DNA from: Streptomyces sp. HPF1205 | Lineage (GTDB): Bacteria; Actinomycetota; Actinomycetes; Streptomycetales; Streptomycetaceae | Direction of reading: 5' to 3' | NCBI RefSeq assembly: GCF_020400825.1 | Contig: NZ_JAINVH010000001.1 | Location: forward strand, 62,001-126,000 | DNA: 64,000 bases | Shown here: piece by piece, positions 45,587 through 55,782 of the stretch | Numbering within the stretch: position 1 is the stretch's first letter | Layout of the letters: every line of letters starts with the position of its first letter | Notes under the pieces: generated by a model | Database searches by the model: none | Seen by the model: the letters and a program-made list of their open reading frames with translations, nothing else | Told to the model about the DNA's origin: nothing | Program-made: the position numbers and the translations under genes

Positions 45587-45649
45587 GTCCGCCCGGTTGT
45601 CCGCCCGGTTGTCCGCCTGGTGTTCTCCCGCGTCCCGGATCCTGGGACG
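45587..45649. repeat. Three 12-base repeats and a hairpin between mec and the leader peptide
   Basis: GTCCGCCCGGTT at 45587-45598 and 45599-45610, then GTCCGCCTGGTG at 45611-45622. Directly after follows the hairpin-like CGTCCCGGATCCTGGGACG (45631-45649), a possible terminator of mec. A -10-like TACGAT comes at 45678. Confidence 0.7.
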
Positions 45650-45689
45650 GCCGCCCCTGGCGGGGGCCGGGAATCGATACGATGACCCC

Positions 45690-45794
45690 ATGGTTCTCTT
45701 CGACGTGGGTGGCAAGGCGCCGGGCACTGTGCTCGTGGCGCGGCTGCACGTCGACCTGTGCCGCCGCACCAGTGCGGCGTGTCCGCGCGTCTGA
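45690..45794 (+). CDS. Cysteine-containing leader peptide upstream of cysO-cysM
   Basis: 34-codon reading frame whose C-terminal half ARLHVDLCRRTSAACPRV is the hallmark of the putative leader peptides that stand before sulfur and cysteine genes in Streptomyces. Cysteines are at 24 and 31. TACGAT (45678-45683) ends 6 bases before ATG, so the message is probably leaderless. A perfect 7-pair hairpin GCCGCAC-CA-GTGCGGC (45763-45778) lies exactly between the two Cys codons. A stalled ribosome at Cys24 would mask or free it. Mycobacteria have comparable leaderless cysteine-rich attenuator frames; the mechanism here is inference. Confidence 0.8.
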   Translation: MVLFDVGGKAPGTVLVARLHVDLCRRTSAACPRV

Positions 45795-47090
<1,296 letters not shown>

Positions 47091-47369
47091 GAGCGCTGCC
47101 GGGATCCGCGCCGCGCCGGCCGCGGTCCCGGACGCGCCGGCCCGTCGACGGCGCGTCCGCGCGGGCCCGGATCCCGCCCGCGAAACGGGTTTTCGCCGCA
47201 CCCACCCGGACTGGTGATTCCGCCCACAACCCGGAGCCGTAACGGAGCACGGGCGGCGAACTCGCTTACCCTTCCAGGACAGGCAGGACAGGGCGGGCGC
47301 GGTCCCGCCACCCCCCCCAGGCCGTCCGGATGGGGTGATGCGGCGCGCCCACGGAGGTGTTTTCCGGAT

Positions 47370-48122
47370 ATGAAGCTGACCGTCGTCGGCTGCTCGGGTT
47401 CGTTCCCGTCCGCGGACTCGGCGTGCTCCAGCTACCTCGTTGAGGCCGACGGCTTCCGGCTGCTGATCGACATGGGCAACGGCGCCCTGGGCGAACTGCA
47501 GCGCCACTGCGGACTGTACGACCTGGACGCCGTCCTGCTGAGCCACCTGCACGCCGACCACTGCATCGACATGTGCGGCTACTTCGTGGCCCGCTACTAC
47601 CGCCACGACGGCGGCCCCGCGGCCGCGATCCCGGTCTACGGCCCGTCCGGCACCGAACGCCGGCTCAGCATCGCCTACGGGGACGTGCCCGACGAGAAGT
47701 GCATGAGCGAGGTCTTCGACTTCCGCACCCTGCGGCCCGGCACGTTCCGGGTGGGCCCGTTCACCGTCACCGCCGCCCTGGTCAGCCATCCGGTCGAGGC
47801 GTACGGCTTCCGGCTGGAGAGCGAGGGGCGGGTGCTCGCGTACTCCGGCGACACCGGCCCCTGCGAGGAGCTGCGCGGCCTGGCCGAGGGCGCGGACCTC
47901 TTCCTGTGCGAGGCGTCCTTCACGCACGGCAAGGAGGACATCCCCGGCCTGCACCTCAACGGCCGCGAGGCCGGGCAGGCCGCGACCCGCGCGGGCGCCG
48001 GCCGGCTCGTCCTGACCCACATCCCGCCGTGGACCAACCCGTCGGTCAACCTCCGCGACGCGAAAGCCGTCTACCCGGGGCCGGTCGAACTGGCCACCGC
48101 GGGCGCCGTCTACGAAGTGTGA
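47370..48122 (+). CDS. Metallo-beta-lactamase-fold hydrolase (Rv1339-like cyclic nucleotide phosphodiesterase family)
   Basis: 250-residue MBL-fold protein with the metal motif His59-Leu-His61-Ala-Asp63-His64 (SHLHADHCID), a later ASFTHGKED loop and LTHIPPW. The nearest known relative by context is Rv1339, an atypical cAMP phosphodiesterase between cysM and rph in mycobacteria. Phosphodiesterase activity is inferred. ATG 47370 with ACGGAGG 12 bases before. The rhomboid and glutamate racemase genes that flank it in mycobacteria are absent here. Confidence 0.85.
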   Translation: MKLTVVGCSGSFPSADSACSSYLVEADGFRLLIDMGNGALGELQRHCGLYDLDAVLLSHLHADHCIDMCGYFVARYYRHDGGPAAAIPVYGPSGTERRLSIAYGDVPDEKCMSEVFDFRTLRPGTFRVGPFTVTAALVSHPVEAYGFRLESEGRVLAYSGDTGPCEELRGLAEGADLFLCEASFTHGKEDIPGLHLNGREAGQAATRAGAGRLVLTHIPPWTNPSVNLRDAKAVYPGPVELATAGAVYEV

Positions 48123-48140
48123 CCGCGGCGCGGCCGGCGA

Positions 48141-48181
48141 CCGTACCCGCGCCGTACTCGTGTGCCGTACCCGCGCCGTAC
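48141..48181. repeat. 17-base direct repeat in the gap before nagF
   Basis: CCGTACCCGCGCCGTAC occurs perfectly at 48141-48157 and 48165-48181, with further CGTAC words around. It occupies part of a 328-base gap between the MBL gene and nagF. The rest is G+C-rich, and just before nagF GCGTTAACGTGACATAACGGG is a lower-GC stretch that could hold a promoter. No gene seen. Confidence 0.75.
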
Positions 48182-48450
48182 CCGTGCCCTACCCGCGTAC
48201 GCCCACCGGGCGCGCCCGGCCGTCCGGGTCTCCCGCGCGCCGTCTGCCGCGCCGCTTCGGGGGAAGGCGTGCGGCAGGCCGCCTCTCCGGCCGGACCGGG
48301 GCGGGCGGCGTTGTGCGGCGGCGTGCGGCGGCGTCCGCCACGTGCCCGCGGGGGCGGGGCCGGACGCCAACCGCCTGTGAAGGTGGGCCAACCGTGCGTT
48401 AACGTGACATAACGGGACCCGCCGGTGGGTCAGGGAGTCAGGAGGCACAG

Positions 48451-48684
48451 ATGGCCACCAAGGCTGAGAAGATCGTCGCCGGTCTCGGCGGACTCGACAA
48501 CATCGAAGAGGTCGAGGGCTGCGTCACCCGGCTCCGTACCGAAGTCAAGGACCCCGGCCTCGTCGACGAGGCCGCCCTCAAGGCCGCCGGCGCCCACGGC
48601 GTGGTCAAGATGGGCACCGCGATCCAGGTGGTCATCGGCACCGACGCGGCCCCGATCGCCACGGAGATCGACGGCATGTGGTAA
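48451..48684 (+). CDS. nagF: PTS glucose-family EIIB component, GlcNAc-type
   Basis: 77-residue free EIIB domain: IVAGLGGLDNIEEVEGCVTRLRTEV with Cys24 as the phospho-acceptor, then LKAAGAHGVVKMGTAIQVVIGTDAAPIA. In S. coelicolor NagF (SCO2905) passes phosphate to the NagE2 permease for N-acetylglucosamine, and the nagE genes lie beside it; here they are not adjacent. AGGAGG is 6 bases before ATG 48451. No DasR box is visible in the 328-base upstream gap. Next gene rph after 88 bases. Confidence 0.9.
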   Translation: MATKAEKIVAGLGGLDNIEEVEGCVTRLRTEVKDPGLVDEAALKAAGAHGVVKMGTAIQVVIGTDAAPIATEIDGMW

Positions 48685-48772
48685 TCCCGGCACGGCCCGC
48701 GGGCGGCGCCGGCCCGCCCGCGGGGACGCCCGGGCCGGCGAGGGGGTCCGCCGTCGCCGGTAGGCTCGCCCC

Positions 48773-49507
48773 ATGTCACGATTCGACGGCCGCACCCCCG
48801 ACCAGCTCCGCCCGGTCACCATCGAGCGGCGCTGGAGCAAGCACGCCGAAGGCTCCGTCCTGGTCTCCTTCGGCGACACCCGAGTGCTGTGCACCGCCAG
48901 CGCCACCCAGGGCGTGCCCCGGTGGCGCAAGGGCAGCGGGGAGGGCTGGGTCACCGCCGAGTACGCGATGCTGCCCCGCGCCACCAACACCCGCGGCGAC
49001 CGCGAGTCCGTCCGCGGCAAGATCGGCGGCCGCACCCACGAGATCTCCCGCCTGATCGGCCGCTCGCTGAGGGCCGTCGTGGACTACAAGGCGCTCGGCG
49101 AGAACACCGTCGTCCTCGACTGCGACGTGCTCCAGGCCGACGGCGGCACCCGTACCGCCGCGATCACCGGCGCCTACGTCGCCCTCGCCGACGCCGTCGC
49201 CTGGATGCGGGCCAACCATCTCGTCCGCGCCAAGGCCCAGCCGATCACCGGGACCGTCGCCGCCGTCAGCGTCGGCATCGTCGACGGCGTCCCCCTGCTC
49301 GACCTCGCCTACGAGGAGGACGTGAAGGCCGAGACCGACATGAACGTCGTCTGCACCGGCGACGGCCGCTTCGTGGAGGTCCAGGGCACCGCCGAGGGCA
49401 AGCCCTTCGACCGCGCCGAACTCGACACGCTGCTCGCCCTCGCGGTCGGCGGGTGCGAACGCCTCACCGCCGCCCAGAAGGCCGCCCTGGAGGAGACCGC
49501 CGTATGA
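48773..49507 (+). CDS. rph: Ribonuclease PH
   Basis: 244-residue phosphorolytic exoribonuclease that trims tRNA 3' ends. [72 protein letters not shown] and [11 protein letters not shown] are conserved. Phosphate- and metal-site residues appear intact. Its stop overlaps the start of rdgB (ATGA). The pair is the same as Rv1340-Rv1341 in mycobacteria. Confidence 0.96.
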   Translation: MSRFDGRTPDQLRPVTIERRWSKHAEGSVLVSFGDTRVLCTASATQGVPRWRKGSGEGWVTAEYAMLPRATNTRGDRESVRGKIGGRTHEISRLIGRSLRAVVDYKALGENTVVLDCDVLQADGGTRTAAITGAYVALADAVAWMRANHLVRAKAQPITGTVAAVSVGIVDGVPLLDLAYEEDVKAETDMNVVCTGDGRFVEVQGTAEGKPFDRAELDTLLALAVGGCERLTAAQKAALEETAV

Positions 49508-50109
49508 CCCGCCGCCTCGTCCTGGCCACCCGCAACGCCCACAAGGTCACCGAACTGCGGGCGATCCTCGAACAGACCGGGCTCGACGTCGAACTGGTCG
49601 GGACCGACGCCTACCCCGACGTACCCGACGTCAAGGAGACCGGCGTCACCTTCGCGGAGAACGCGCTGCTCAAGGCGCGCGCCCTGGCCGACGCCACCGG
49701 CCTGCCCGCGGTCGCCGACGACTCCGGGCTGTGCGTCGACGTGCTCGGCGGCGCCCCCGGCATCTTCTCCGCCCGCTGGGCCGGCCGGCACGGCGACGAC
49801 GCCGCCAACCTCGACCTGCTGCTCGCCCAGCTCGCCGACATCGACACCCCGTACCGCGCCGCCCACTTCGCCTGCGCCGCCGCCCTCGCCCTGCCGGGCG
49901 GCACCTCCCGCGTCGCCGAGGGACGCCTGCGCGGCACCCTGCGCCACACCCCCGCCGGCAGCGGCGGCTTCGGCTACGACCCGATCCTCCAGCCCGACGG
50001 CGAGACCCGCACCTGCGCCGAACTCAGCCCCGCGGAGAAGAACGCCATCAGCCACCGCGGCCAGGCCTTCCGCGCCCTGGCCCCGCAGATCGGCGAACTG
50101 CTCGGCTGA
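49504..50109 (+). CDS. rdgB: XTP/dITP diphosphatase (non-canonical purine NTP)
   Basis: 201-residue Ham1/RdgB enzyme that removes deaminated purine nucleotides. [79 protein letters not shown] are the family motifs. ATGA overlap with rph. A 12-base minisatellite follows directly after the stop and reaches almost to the end of the convergent ABC gene. Confidence 0.96.
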   Translation: MTRRLVLATRNAHKVTELRAILEQTGLDVELVGTDAYPDVPDVKETGVTFAENALLKARALADATGLPAVADDSGLCVDVLGGAPGIFSARWAGRHGDDAANLDLLLAQLADIDTPYRAAHFACAAALALPGGTSRVAEGRLRGTLRHTPAGSGGFGYDPILQPDGETRTCAELSPAEKNAISHRGQAFRALAPQIGELLG

Positions 50110-50117
50110 CCGCGGGG

Positions 50118-50237
50118 CCGGCATCCGGACCGGCAGCCGGACCGCCACCCGGACCGGCACCGCGATCGGCCCCTCGACCGGCATCCGGGCCGCCATCCGG
50201 ACCGCCACCCGGGCCGGCACCCGGACCGGCCCCTTCG
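50118..50237. repeat. 12-base minisatellite between convergent rdgB and ABC ATPase genes
   Basis: About ten contiguous 12-base units resembling CCGGCATCCGGA with variants CCGGCAGCCGGA, CCGCCACCCGGA, CCGCCATCCGGA, and two more divergent in the middle. It starts 8 bases after the rdgB stop and ends about 24 bases before the converging stop. The 12-base period keeps an open frame in every reading direction, but no start or ribosome site is present. Confidence 0.85.
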
Positions 50238-50260
50238 CCCGGCCCCCGGGCCGGGGCGGT

Positions 50261-51253
50261 TCAGGCGGACGCCTCCCCGTACATCCGGGCGATCACGTCC
50301 TCGATCGCCGGCTCCCGCACCGACAGGTCCACCAGCGGGTAGCGCGCCGCCAGGTCCGCCACCAGCGGGGCCGCGCTCGCCGAGGTCGGGAAGGCCAGCC
50401 ACTGGCGGGGCCCCTCCGCGCGCACGAAGCGGGCCCCCGCCACCGCCACCGGCGCAAGCTCGCGCTCGAAGTCGACCACCAGGGTCCGCTCACTGTCGCC
50501 GACCGCGTGCAGCCCCGCCAGGTCCCCGTCGTACATCAGCCGGCCGTGGTCGATGACCATCACCCGGCGGCACAGCGTCTCGATGTCGGTCAGGTCATGG
50601 GTGGTCAGCAGCACCGTGGTGCCGCGCTCGGTGTTCACCGTACGCAGGAAGTCCCGCACCCGCGCCTTGCTGACCACGTCCAGGCCGATCGTCGGCTCGT
50701 CCAGGTAGAGCACCTCCGGATCGTGCAGCAGCGCCGCCGCGATGTCCCCGCGCATCCGCTGGCCCAGCGACAACTGCCGCACCGGCACGTCCAGCAGCGG
50801 CCCGAGGTCCAGCAGTTCGGTGCAGGCCGCGAGATTGGCGGCGTACCGCGCCGGCTCCACCCGGTACATGCGGCGCACCAGCTCGTACGAGTCGCGCAGC
50901 GGCAGGTCCCACCACAAGGTGGTGCGCTGCCCGAAGACCACCCCGATCCGGCGGGCCAGCCGGGTACGGTCCCGGCTCGGATCGATCCCGCAGATCCGGA
51001 TCCGGCCCGAGCTGGGGTACAGGATCCCGGTGAGCATCTTGATCGTCGTCGACTTCCCGGCCCCGTTGGGCCCGATGTAGCCGACCACCTCGCCGCGCGG
51101 CACCGTGAACGAGATGCCGTCGACCGCCCGCACCTCCCGCCGCTCCCGCCGCAGCCCCTTGCCGGCCTTGCGGCGCACCTCGAACACCTTGCGCACGCCG
51201 TCGAGTTCGATGACCGGTTCCCCCGGCCCCTGCCCGCCCACGTACTCCACCAC
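50261..51253 (-). CDS. ABC transporter ATP-binding protein (ABC-2 exporter, COG4586 type)
   Basis: 330-residue ATPase. Walker A GPNGAGKST, the Q-loop VVFGQRTTLWWDLP typical of COG4586, signature LSLGQRMR, Walker B YLDEPTIGLD and H-loop TTHD are visible, and a C-terminal extension resembles DrrA-like exporters (ERTLVVDFERELAPV). Works with the two permeases in the same operon, probably as an exporter or lipid-related transporter of unknown substrate. GTG at 51253 with GGGAG 7 bases upstream. Transcribed after both permease genes. Confidence 0.9.
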   Translation of the reverse strand: MVEYVGGQGPGEPVIELDGVRKVFEVRRKAGKGLRRERREVRAVDGISFTVPRGEVVGYIGPNGAGKSTTIKMLTGILYPSSGRIRICGIDPSRDRTRLARRIGVVFGQRTTLWWDLPLRDSYELVRRMYRVEPARYAANLAACTELLDLGPLLDVPVRQLSLGQRMRGDIAAALLHDPEVLYLDEPTIGLDVVSKARVRDFLRTVNTERGTTVLLTTHDLTDIETLCRRVMVIDHGRLMYDGDLAGLHAVGDSERTLVVDFERELAPVAVAGARFVRAEGPRQWLAFPTSASAAPLVADLAARYPLVDLSVREPAIEDVIARMYGEASA

Positions 51254-51256
51254 CCG

Positions 51257-52174
51257 TCAACTCCCTGTACTGCGGTACGAACGAAGGCCCGCCCGCCACG
51301 CCAGACCCGCCAGCGCGCAGCACAGCGCGGCCACCAGCGGCGAGCAGAAATCCACCCAGCCGGGCAGCGCCAGCGGGTCCGGCCGGCCCAGCACGCGCAG
51401 CGCCGGCAGCCAGTTGACGAACGCCAGCGGCACCACGAAGGTCACCCCGCGCACCAGCTCGCGGGAGAACACCCCCGGCGGGTACTGCAGCATCGTGTTG
51501 CCGCCGTACGTCACGGAGTTCTGCACCTCCGAGGCGTCGCTCGCCCAGAACTGCAGGGCGCCGCCCGCCACCCACACGGCACCGAAGATCGCCGCCCCCG
51601 ACACCACCGTCACCGGCACCATCACCACCTTCACCGGCGTCCACGCCACGTCCACCCGGGCCAGCGCCCAGCACAGCACCAGGCCGCCCTGCGTGATCCG
51701 GCCCAGCCGCCGCAGCGCGAACCTGTCCGCCGCGACCTGCGCCAGCACCGGCACCGGCCGCAGCAGCAGCGTGTCCAGTGTCCCGTCCCGCACCCGCCGG
51801 CCCAGCCGGTCCATCGACCCCAGCAGCAGGTCCGCCAGCCCGAACGAGGTGCTCGTCGTCCCGTACAGGAACGCCACCTCCGGCAGCGAGAACCCACCGA
51901 GCACCCGGGTGTGCCCGAACATCAGCAGGATCGTGGCGAAATCCAGCCCGGTCGCGGCGAAGTTGCCCAGCGCCGTGATGAAGAACGACGTCCGGTAGGC
52001 CATCGTGGAGCGCACCCACATCGCCACGATCAGGCCGTACGCGCGCAGGCCCTCGGCGACGCGCGAGCCGGGCCCGGCCCCTGCCGCGACTCCCGCCGCC
52101 GGGCGCTTCCAAGCCGGCGGCCCGGCCTCCTCCCGGCCCCCCGCGGAAGCCGTACCCGACGCCGCCTCAGCCAC
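51257..52174 (-). CDS. ABC-2 type permease (COG3694/COG4587 type)
   Basis: 305-residue membrane protein with six helices (FFITALGNFAATGLDFATILLMF, LLLGSMDRLGRRVRDGTLDTLLLRPVPVL). The RDGTLDTLLLRP motif is family-typical. The N-terminal 50 residues (VAEAASGTASAGGREEAGPP ...) are an Ala/Gly/Pro head before the membrane part. GTG start 52174 overlaps the previous gene by 8 bases. Partner of the ATPase downstream. Confidence 0.87.
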   Translation of the reverse strand: MAEAASGTASAGGREEAGPPAWKRPAAGVAAGAGPGSRVAEGLRAYGLIVAMWVRSTMAYRTSFFITALGNFAATGLDFATILLMFGHTRVLGGFSLPEVAFLYGTTSTSFGLADLLLGSMDRLGRRVRDGTLDTLLLRPVPVLAQVAADRFALRRLGRITQGGLVLCWALARVDVAWTPVKVVMVPVTVVSGAAIFGAVWVAGGALQFWASDASEVQNSVTYGGNTMLQYPPGVFSRELVRGVTFVVPLAFVNWLPALRVLGRPDPLALPGWVDFCSPLVAALCCALAGLAWRAGLRSYRSTGS

Positions 52175-52982
52175 CCTGCACCACCACCCGCCGCGTCGCC
52201 ACCGACTGCAGCGCCCGCCCCGCCGCCAGCAGCGCCACCGCCCACCCGGCCTCGAAGGCCAGCGCCAGCAGCGCCCCGCCGCCACGGTGCCGGCCCAGCA
52301 GCACATCCGCCGGGACCTGCAGCATCGCCGACCACGGCAGCGCGCGGGCCAGAGTGCCCAGCCGGCCCGGGAACACCGTCAACGGCAGCAGCATCCCCGA
52401 GAAGAACAGCCCCGCCAGCCACGCCACCTGGCTCACCCCGGTCCCGTCCAGCAGCCAGAACGCGCTCAGCGCCACCAGGTACCGGATGCCGAAGCTCACC
52501 ACCAGCCCCAGCCCCACCGCCGCCAGGAACAGCAGCCACGTCCACGGATCCGACGGCAGCGCCAGCCGGAACGCTACCGCCCCGCACACCATCGGCACCA
52601 CCCCGCGCGCCATCAGGTGGAAAGAGCCCCGCCCCAGGTCGGAGGCCAGCCACCAGCCCTGCAGATCGGCCGGCCGGTACAGGTCCACCGCGATGTCCCC
52701 CGACCTGATCCGCTCCATCAGCTCGTCCTCGAAACCACCGCCCATCAGCGACAGCGGTACCAGCAGCGCCTGCCCGGTCCACACGTACGTCAGCGCCTGC
52801 GCCTGGCTGTACCCGCCCAGGTGCGGCCGCAGCCCCCACAGGGCGACAAAGGTGTACGAGATGATGAAACCGAACACGGTGTTCGTGAAGACGCCCGCGG
52901 CGGTGGCCCTGCGATACGTCGCGTACCGCCGGAAGGCCCGGACCGCGACCGCCGCGTAGAAGGCCGGACGGAACGGCCCCAT
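52167..52982 (-). CDS. ABC-2 type permease (COG4587 type)
   Basis: 271-residue six-helix permease, first gene of the trio: FYAAVAVRAFRRYATYRRATAAGVFTNTVFGFI (about 7-39), ELMERIRSGDIAVDLYRPADLQGWWLA with the family motif RSGDIAVDLYRP, and SFGIRYLVALSAFWLLDGTG. Forms a heterodimer with the product of the next gene. ATG 52982 chosen with GAGGGGG 9 bases upstream; a GTG 16-18 bases earlier is possible. Confidence 0.88.
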   Translation of the reverse strand: MGPFRPAFYAAVAVRAFRRYATYRRATAAGVFTNTVFGFIISYTFVALWGLRPHLGGYSQAQALTYVWTGQALLVPLSLMGGGFEDELMERIRSGDIAVDLYRPADLQGWWLASDLGRGSFHLMARGVVPMVCGAVAFRLALPSDPWTWLLFLAAVGLGLVVSFGIRYLVALSAFWLLDGTGVSQVAWLAGLFFSGMLLPLTVFPGRLGTLARALPWSAMLQVPADVLLGRHRGGGALLALAFEAGWAVALLAAGRALQSVATRRVVVQGG

Positions 52983-53275
52983 CGCCTCGAACCCCCTCAC
53001 ATCCCTCCGGCACACAAGCCGCCGAGCCTAGTACGGCCCGCCCACCGGCCACCACCGGATTACCCCCGGCCACCACCCGATCGGGCGGCCGCGGTGCGCC
53101 GTCCGGCCTGTCACAGACCTGTCACGGATGCGTCGCGCTGATCCACCGCTTACGGGGGATGCGACAGTGTGGAGAACGGATTACGTGTCCGTACGGGAGC
53201 GTACGCACCGAAAAGTCCATCATGTTTCGCCGTGGACCGACCAACCCCGGCGGCGGCGGAGGAGTCCCACACGAC

Positions 53276-55651
53276 ATGAGCGAAGTGCACAGCGCAACGG
53301 GCCGCACCGGCCGGACCGGATGGCGCCGGCTGCTGCCCACCTGGAGGGTCGTCACCGGAGCCGTCCTCGGGGTGCTGCTGGTCCTCATCGGAGGCTTCTT
53401 CCTCGGCTACGCCCTCGTGTCGATCCCGGACCCGAACGCCGCCGCCGTCGCCCAGAACAACGTCTACCTCTACGCCGACGGCAAGACCGAGATCTCCGTC
53501 GACGGAGCCGTCAACCGGCAGAACGTCCCGCTCAGCGCCGTCGCCAAGACCGCCCAGTACGCGGTGCTGTCCGCCGAGGACCGCAACTTCTACCACGAGT
53601 CCGCCGTCAGCCCGAAGTCCATGGTGCGCGCCGCCTGGAACACCGCCACCGGCAAGGGCCGGCAGTCCGGCTCGACCATCACCCAGCAGTACGTGAAGAA
53701 CTACTACCTCAACCAGGCGCAGACCGCCTCGCGCAAGCTGAAGGAGTTCTTCATCGCCATAAAGCTGGACCGCAACGAGACCAAGGACCAGATCCTGGAG
53801 GGCTACCTCAACACCAGCTACTACGGCCGCAACGCCTACGGCATAGAAGCGGCCTCCCGGGCCTACTTCGACAAGGACGCCGCCGACCTCACCACCGCCG
53901 AGGGCGCGTACCTCGCCACCCTGCTCAACGCCCCCAGCGAGTACGACCTGTCCGCCCACCCGGAGAACGCCCACGCCGCCAAGGCCCGCTGGAACTACGT
54001 CCTGGACGGCATGGTCAAGGAAGGCTGGCTCACGCAGTCCCAGCGCGACGCCACCGCCTTCCCGGCCATCGGCCGGCCCAAGCCGGTCGCCAGCAAGGCC
54101 GGCCAGCGCGGCTACATCATCGAGGCCGTCAACAAGTACCTCACCGACAACCACATCGTGGACCCCGACGCCCTCAGGAGCGGCGGCTACCGCATCGTCA
54201 CCACCCTGCGCAAACCCGCCGAGGACGCCTTCGTCAAAGCCGCCCAGGACAACGTCTGGGACAAACTCGGCCGGACCAGGGCCGACGCCTACGTCCGCAC
54301 CGGTGGCGTCTCCATCGACCCGGCCACCGGCGACGTGATCGCCCTCTACGGCGGCCTGGACTACACCAAGCAGTACGTCAGCAGCGCCACCAACGCCACC
54401 TACCAGCCCGGCTCCACGTTCAAGCCGGTGCTGCTCGCCTCCGCGGTGGAACTCGGCTCCCTCACCCAGGACGGCCGGATCATCACCCCCGACACCGTCT
54501 ACAACGGCGACAACAAACGCCCGGTGCAGGGCCCCGACGGCCCGGTCGGCTACGCCCCGGAGAACGAGGACCAGCACTCCTACGGCGACATCACCGTCAC
54601 CCGCGCGATGGACAAGTCCGTCAACGCCGTCTTCGCCCAGATGGCGCAGGACATCGGCACCGGCAAGGTGATCGACACCGCCCACGCGCTCGGCATGCCC
54701 GACGACGTGGACATCCCCAAGACCCCCGCCATGGCGCTCGGCGCCTTCGGCGCCAGCCCGCTCGACATGGCGCAGGTCTACGCCACCCTCGCCGACCACG
54801 GCAGGCGCGTCCCGTACTCCCTGGTCAGCAAGATCACAAAGGACGGCGACAACCTGGAGCTGCCCTCCCGCCACCCGGTCCAGGCGATCCCCCGCCAAGC
54901 CGCCGACACCACCACCGCCGTCCTGCGCAGCGTGGTCGACAGCCCCGGCGCCACCGCCACCGCCGCGCAGGCCTCCGGCTGGCCCTCCGCCGCCAAGACC
55001 GGCACCGCCGAGAACGACAAGGCCGCCTGGTTCGCCGGCTACACCCCCAAGCTGGCCACCGTGGTCGCCGTCCTCGGCCTCAACCCCGACAACGGCGCCC
55101 AGGAATCCCTCAACGGCGCACTCGGCCAGTCCCGGGTCAACGGCGGCGGCCCACCCGGCGAGGTCTGGGCCCAGTACACCGCCGACGCCCTGCGCGGGCA
55201 GACCCCGCAGGACTTCGACCTCCAGGCGATGAGCGGCGACCCCTCCCAGACCGGCGACACCGCCACCCCGACCGACACCGGTACGACCCCCGCCACCACC
55301 GGCAGCCGGCCCCCGACCACGGCCTCCACGCCGCCCACTTCCCCCGCCACGACCCCGCCGACCACCAGCACCCCGCCCCCCACGACGCCGCCCGCCACCA
55401 CGCCCCCACCGACCGGCCCCCCGACGATGAACCCCGTGGGCGGCACGACCGGTGCGGCGACCGGCGGGAACGATACGGGTGGCACCACCGGCGGGACGAG
55501 CGGCGGCACCACCACCGGGGGCACGGGCGCCGACGGACCGGGCGCGGGCTCGGCCGGCACCGGTTCCGGCACCGCGTCCGGCGGATCCGGGGGGACAACG
55601 ACGGGCACGGGCTCCGGCGCCCGGCAGGCACGGACGGCGGGCACGCGCTGA
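53276..55651 (+). CDS. Class A penicillin-binding protein (GT51 transglycosylase and transpeptidase)
   Basis: 791-residue bifunctional cell-wall synthase. A membrane helix (about 27-50) is followed by the glycosyltransferase domain with catalytic Glu101 (SAEDRNFYHE) and GSTITQQYVKN, then the transpeptidase with Ser380-Thr-Phe-Lys383 (PGSTFKP), Ser448-Val-Asn450 and Lys574-Thr-Gly. Residues 652-791 are a Thr/Pro-rich then Gly/Thr/Ser-rich tail, presumably in the wall. ATG 53276 has GGAGGAG 11 bases upstream; ATG 53222 is the alternative. Similar to SCO2897. Confidence 0.93.
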   Translation: MSEVHSATGRTGRTGWRRLLPTWRVVTGAVLGVLLVLIGGFFLGYALVSIPDPNAAAVAQNNVYLYADGKTEISVDGAVNRQNVPLSAVAKTAQYAVLSAEDRNFYHESAVSPKSMVRAAWNTATGKGRQSGSTITQQYVKNYYLNQAQTASRKLKEFFIAIKLDRNETKDQILEGYLNTSYYGRNAYGIEAASRAYFDKDAADLTTAEGAYLATLLNAPSEYDLSAHPENAHAAKARWNYVLDGMVKEGWLTQSQRDATAFPAIGRPKPVASKAGQRGYIIEAVNKYLTDNHIVDPDALRSGGYRIVTTLRKPAEDAFVKAAQDNVWDKLGRTRADAYVRTGGVSIDPATGDVIALYGGLDYTKQYVSSATNATYQPGSTFKPVLLASAVELGSLTQDGRIITPDTVYNGDNKRPVQGPDGPVGYAPENEDQHSYGDITVTRAMDKSVNAVFAQMAQDIGTGKVIDTAHALGMPDDVDIPKTPAMALGAFGASPLDMAQVYATLADHGRRVPYSLVSKITKDGDNLELPSRHPVQAIPRQAADTTTAVLRSVVDSPGATATAAQASGWPSAAKTGTAENDKAAWFAGYTPKLATVVAVLGLNPDNGAQESLNGALGQSRVNGGGPPGEVWAQYTADALRGQTPQDFDLQAMSGDPSQTGDTATPTDTGTTPATTGSRPPTTASTPPTSPATTPPTTSTPPPTTPPATTPPPTGPPTMNPVGGTTGAATGGNDTGGTTGGTSGGTTTGGTGADGPGAGSAGTGSGTASGGSGGTTTGTGSGARQARTAGTR

Positions 55652-55679
55652 CCCGGCGCGGGACCGAGAGGTTCGGACG

Positions 55680-55782
55680 CTCAGGGGCTCAGAGGTTCAG
55701 GGGCAGGGGCTCAGGGGCTCAGAGGTCCACAGGCCACAGGTGCAGAGGTTCGCAGGTCCACAGGGTTTACAGGTCCAGAGGA
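55680..55782. repeat. Purine-rich irregular repeats between the PBP and GroES-like genes
   Basis: CTCAGGGGCTCAGAGGT at 55680-55696 recurs perfectly at 55710-55726. Then CAGGTCCACAGG, CAGGTCCAGAGG and related AGGTTCAGG words continue to the end of the convergent gene. The plus strand is strikingly G+A-rich. It may serve as a terminator zone; no hairpin dominates. Confidence 0.75.

Noticed and set aside
48385..48450. DasR box before nagF
   Set aside because: No arrangement close to the 16-base dre consensus in the upstream gap.
50118..50237. CRISPR array
   Set aside because: Units are contiguous 12-mers without spacers and no cas genes are present; same for the other tandem repeats.
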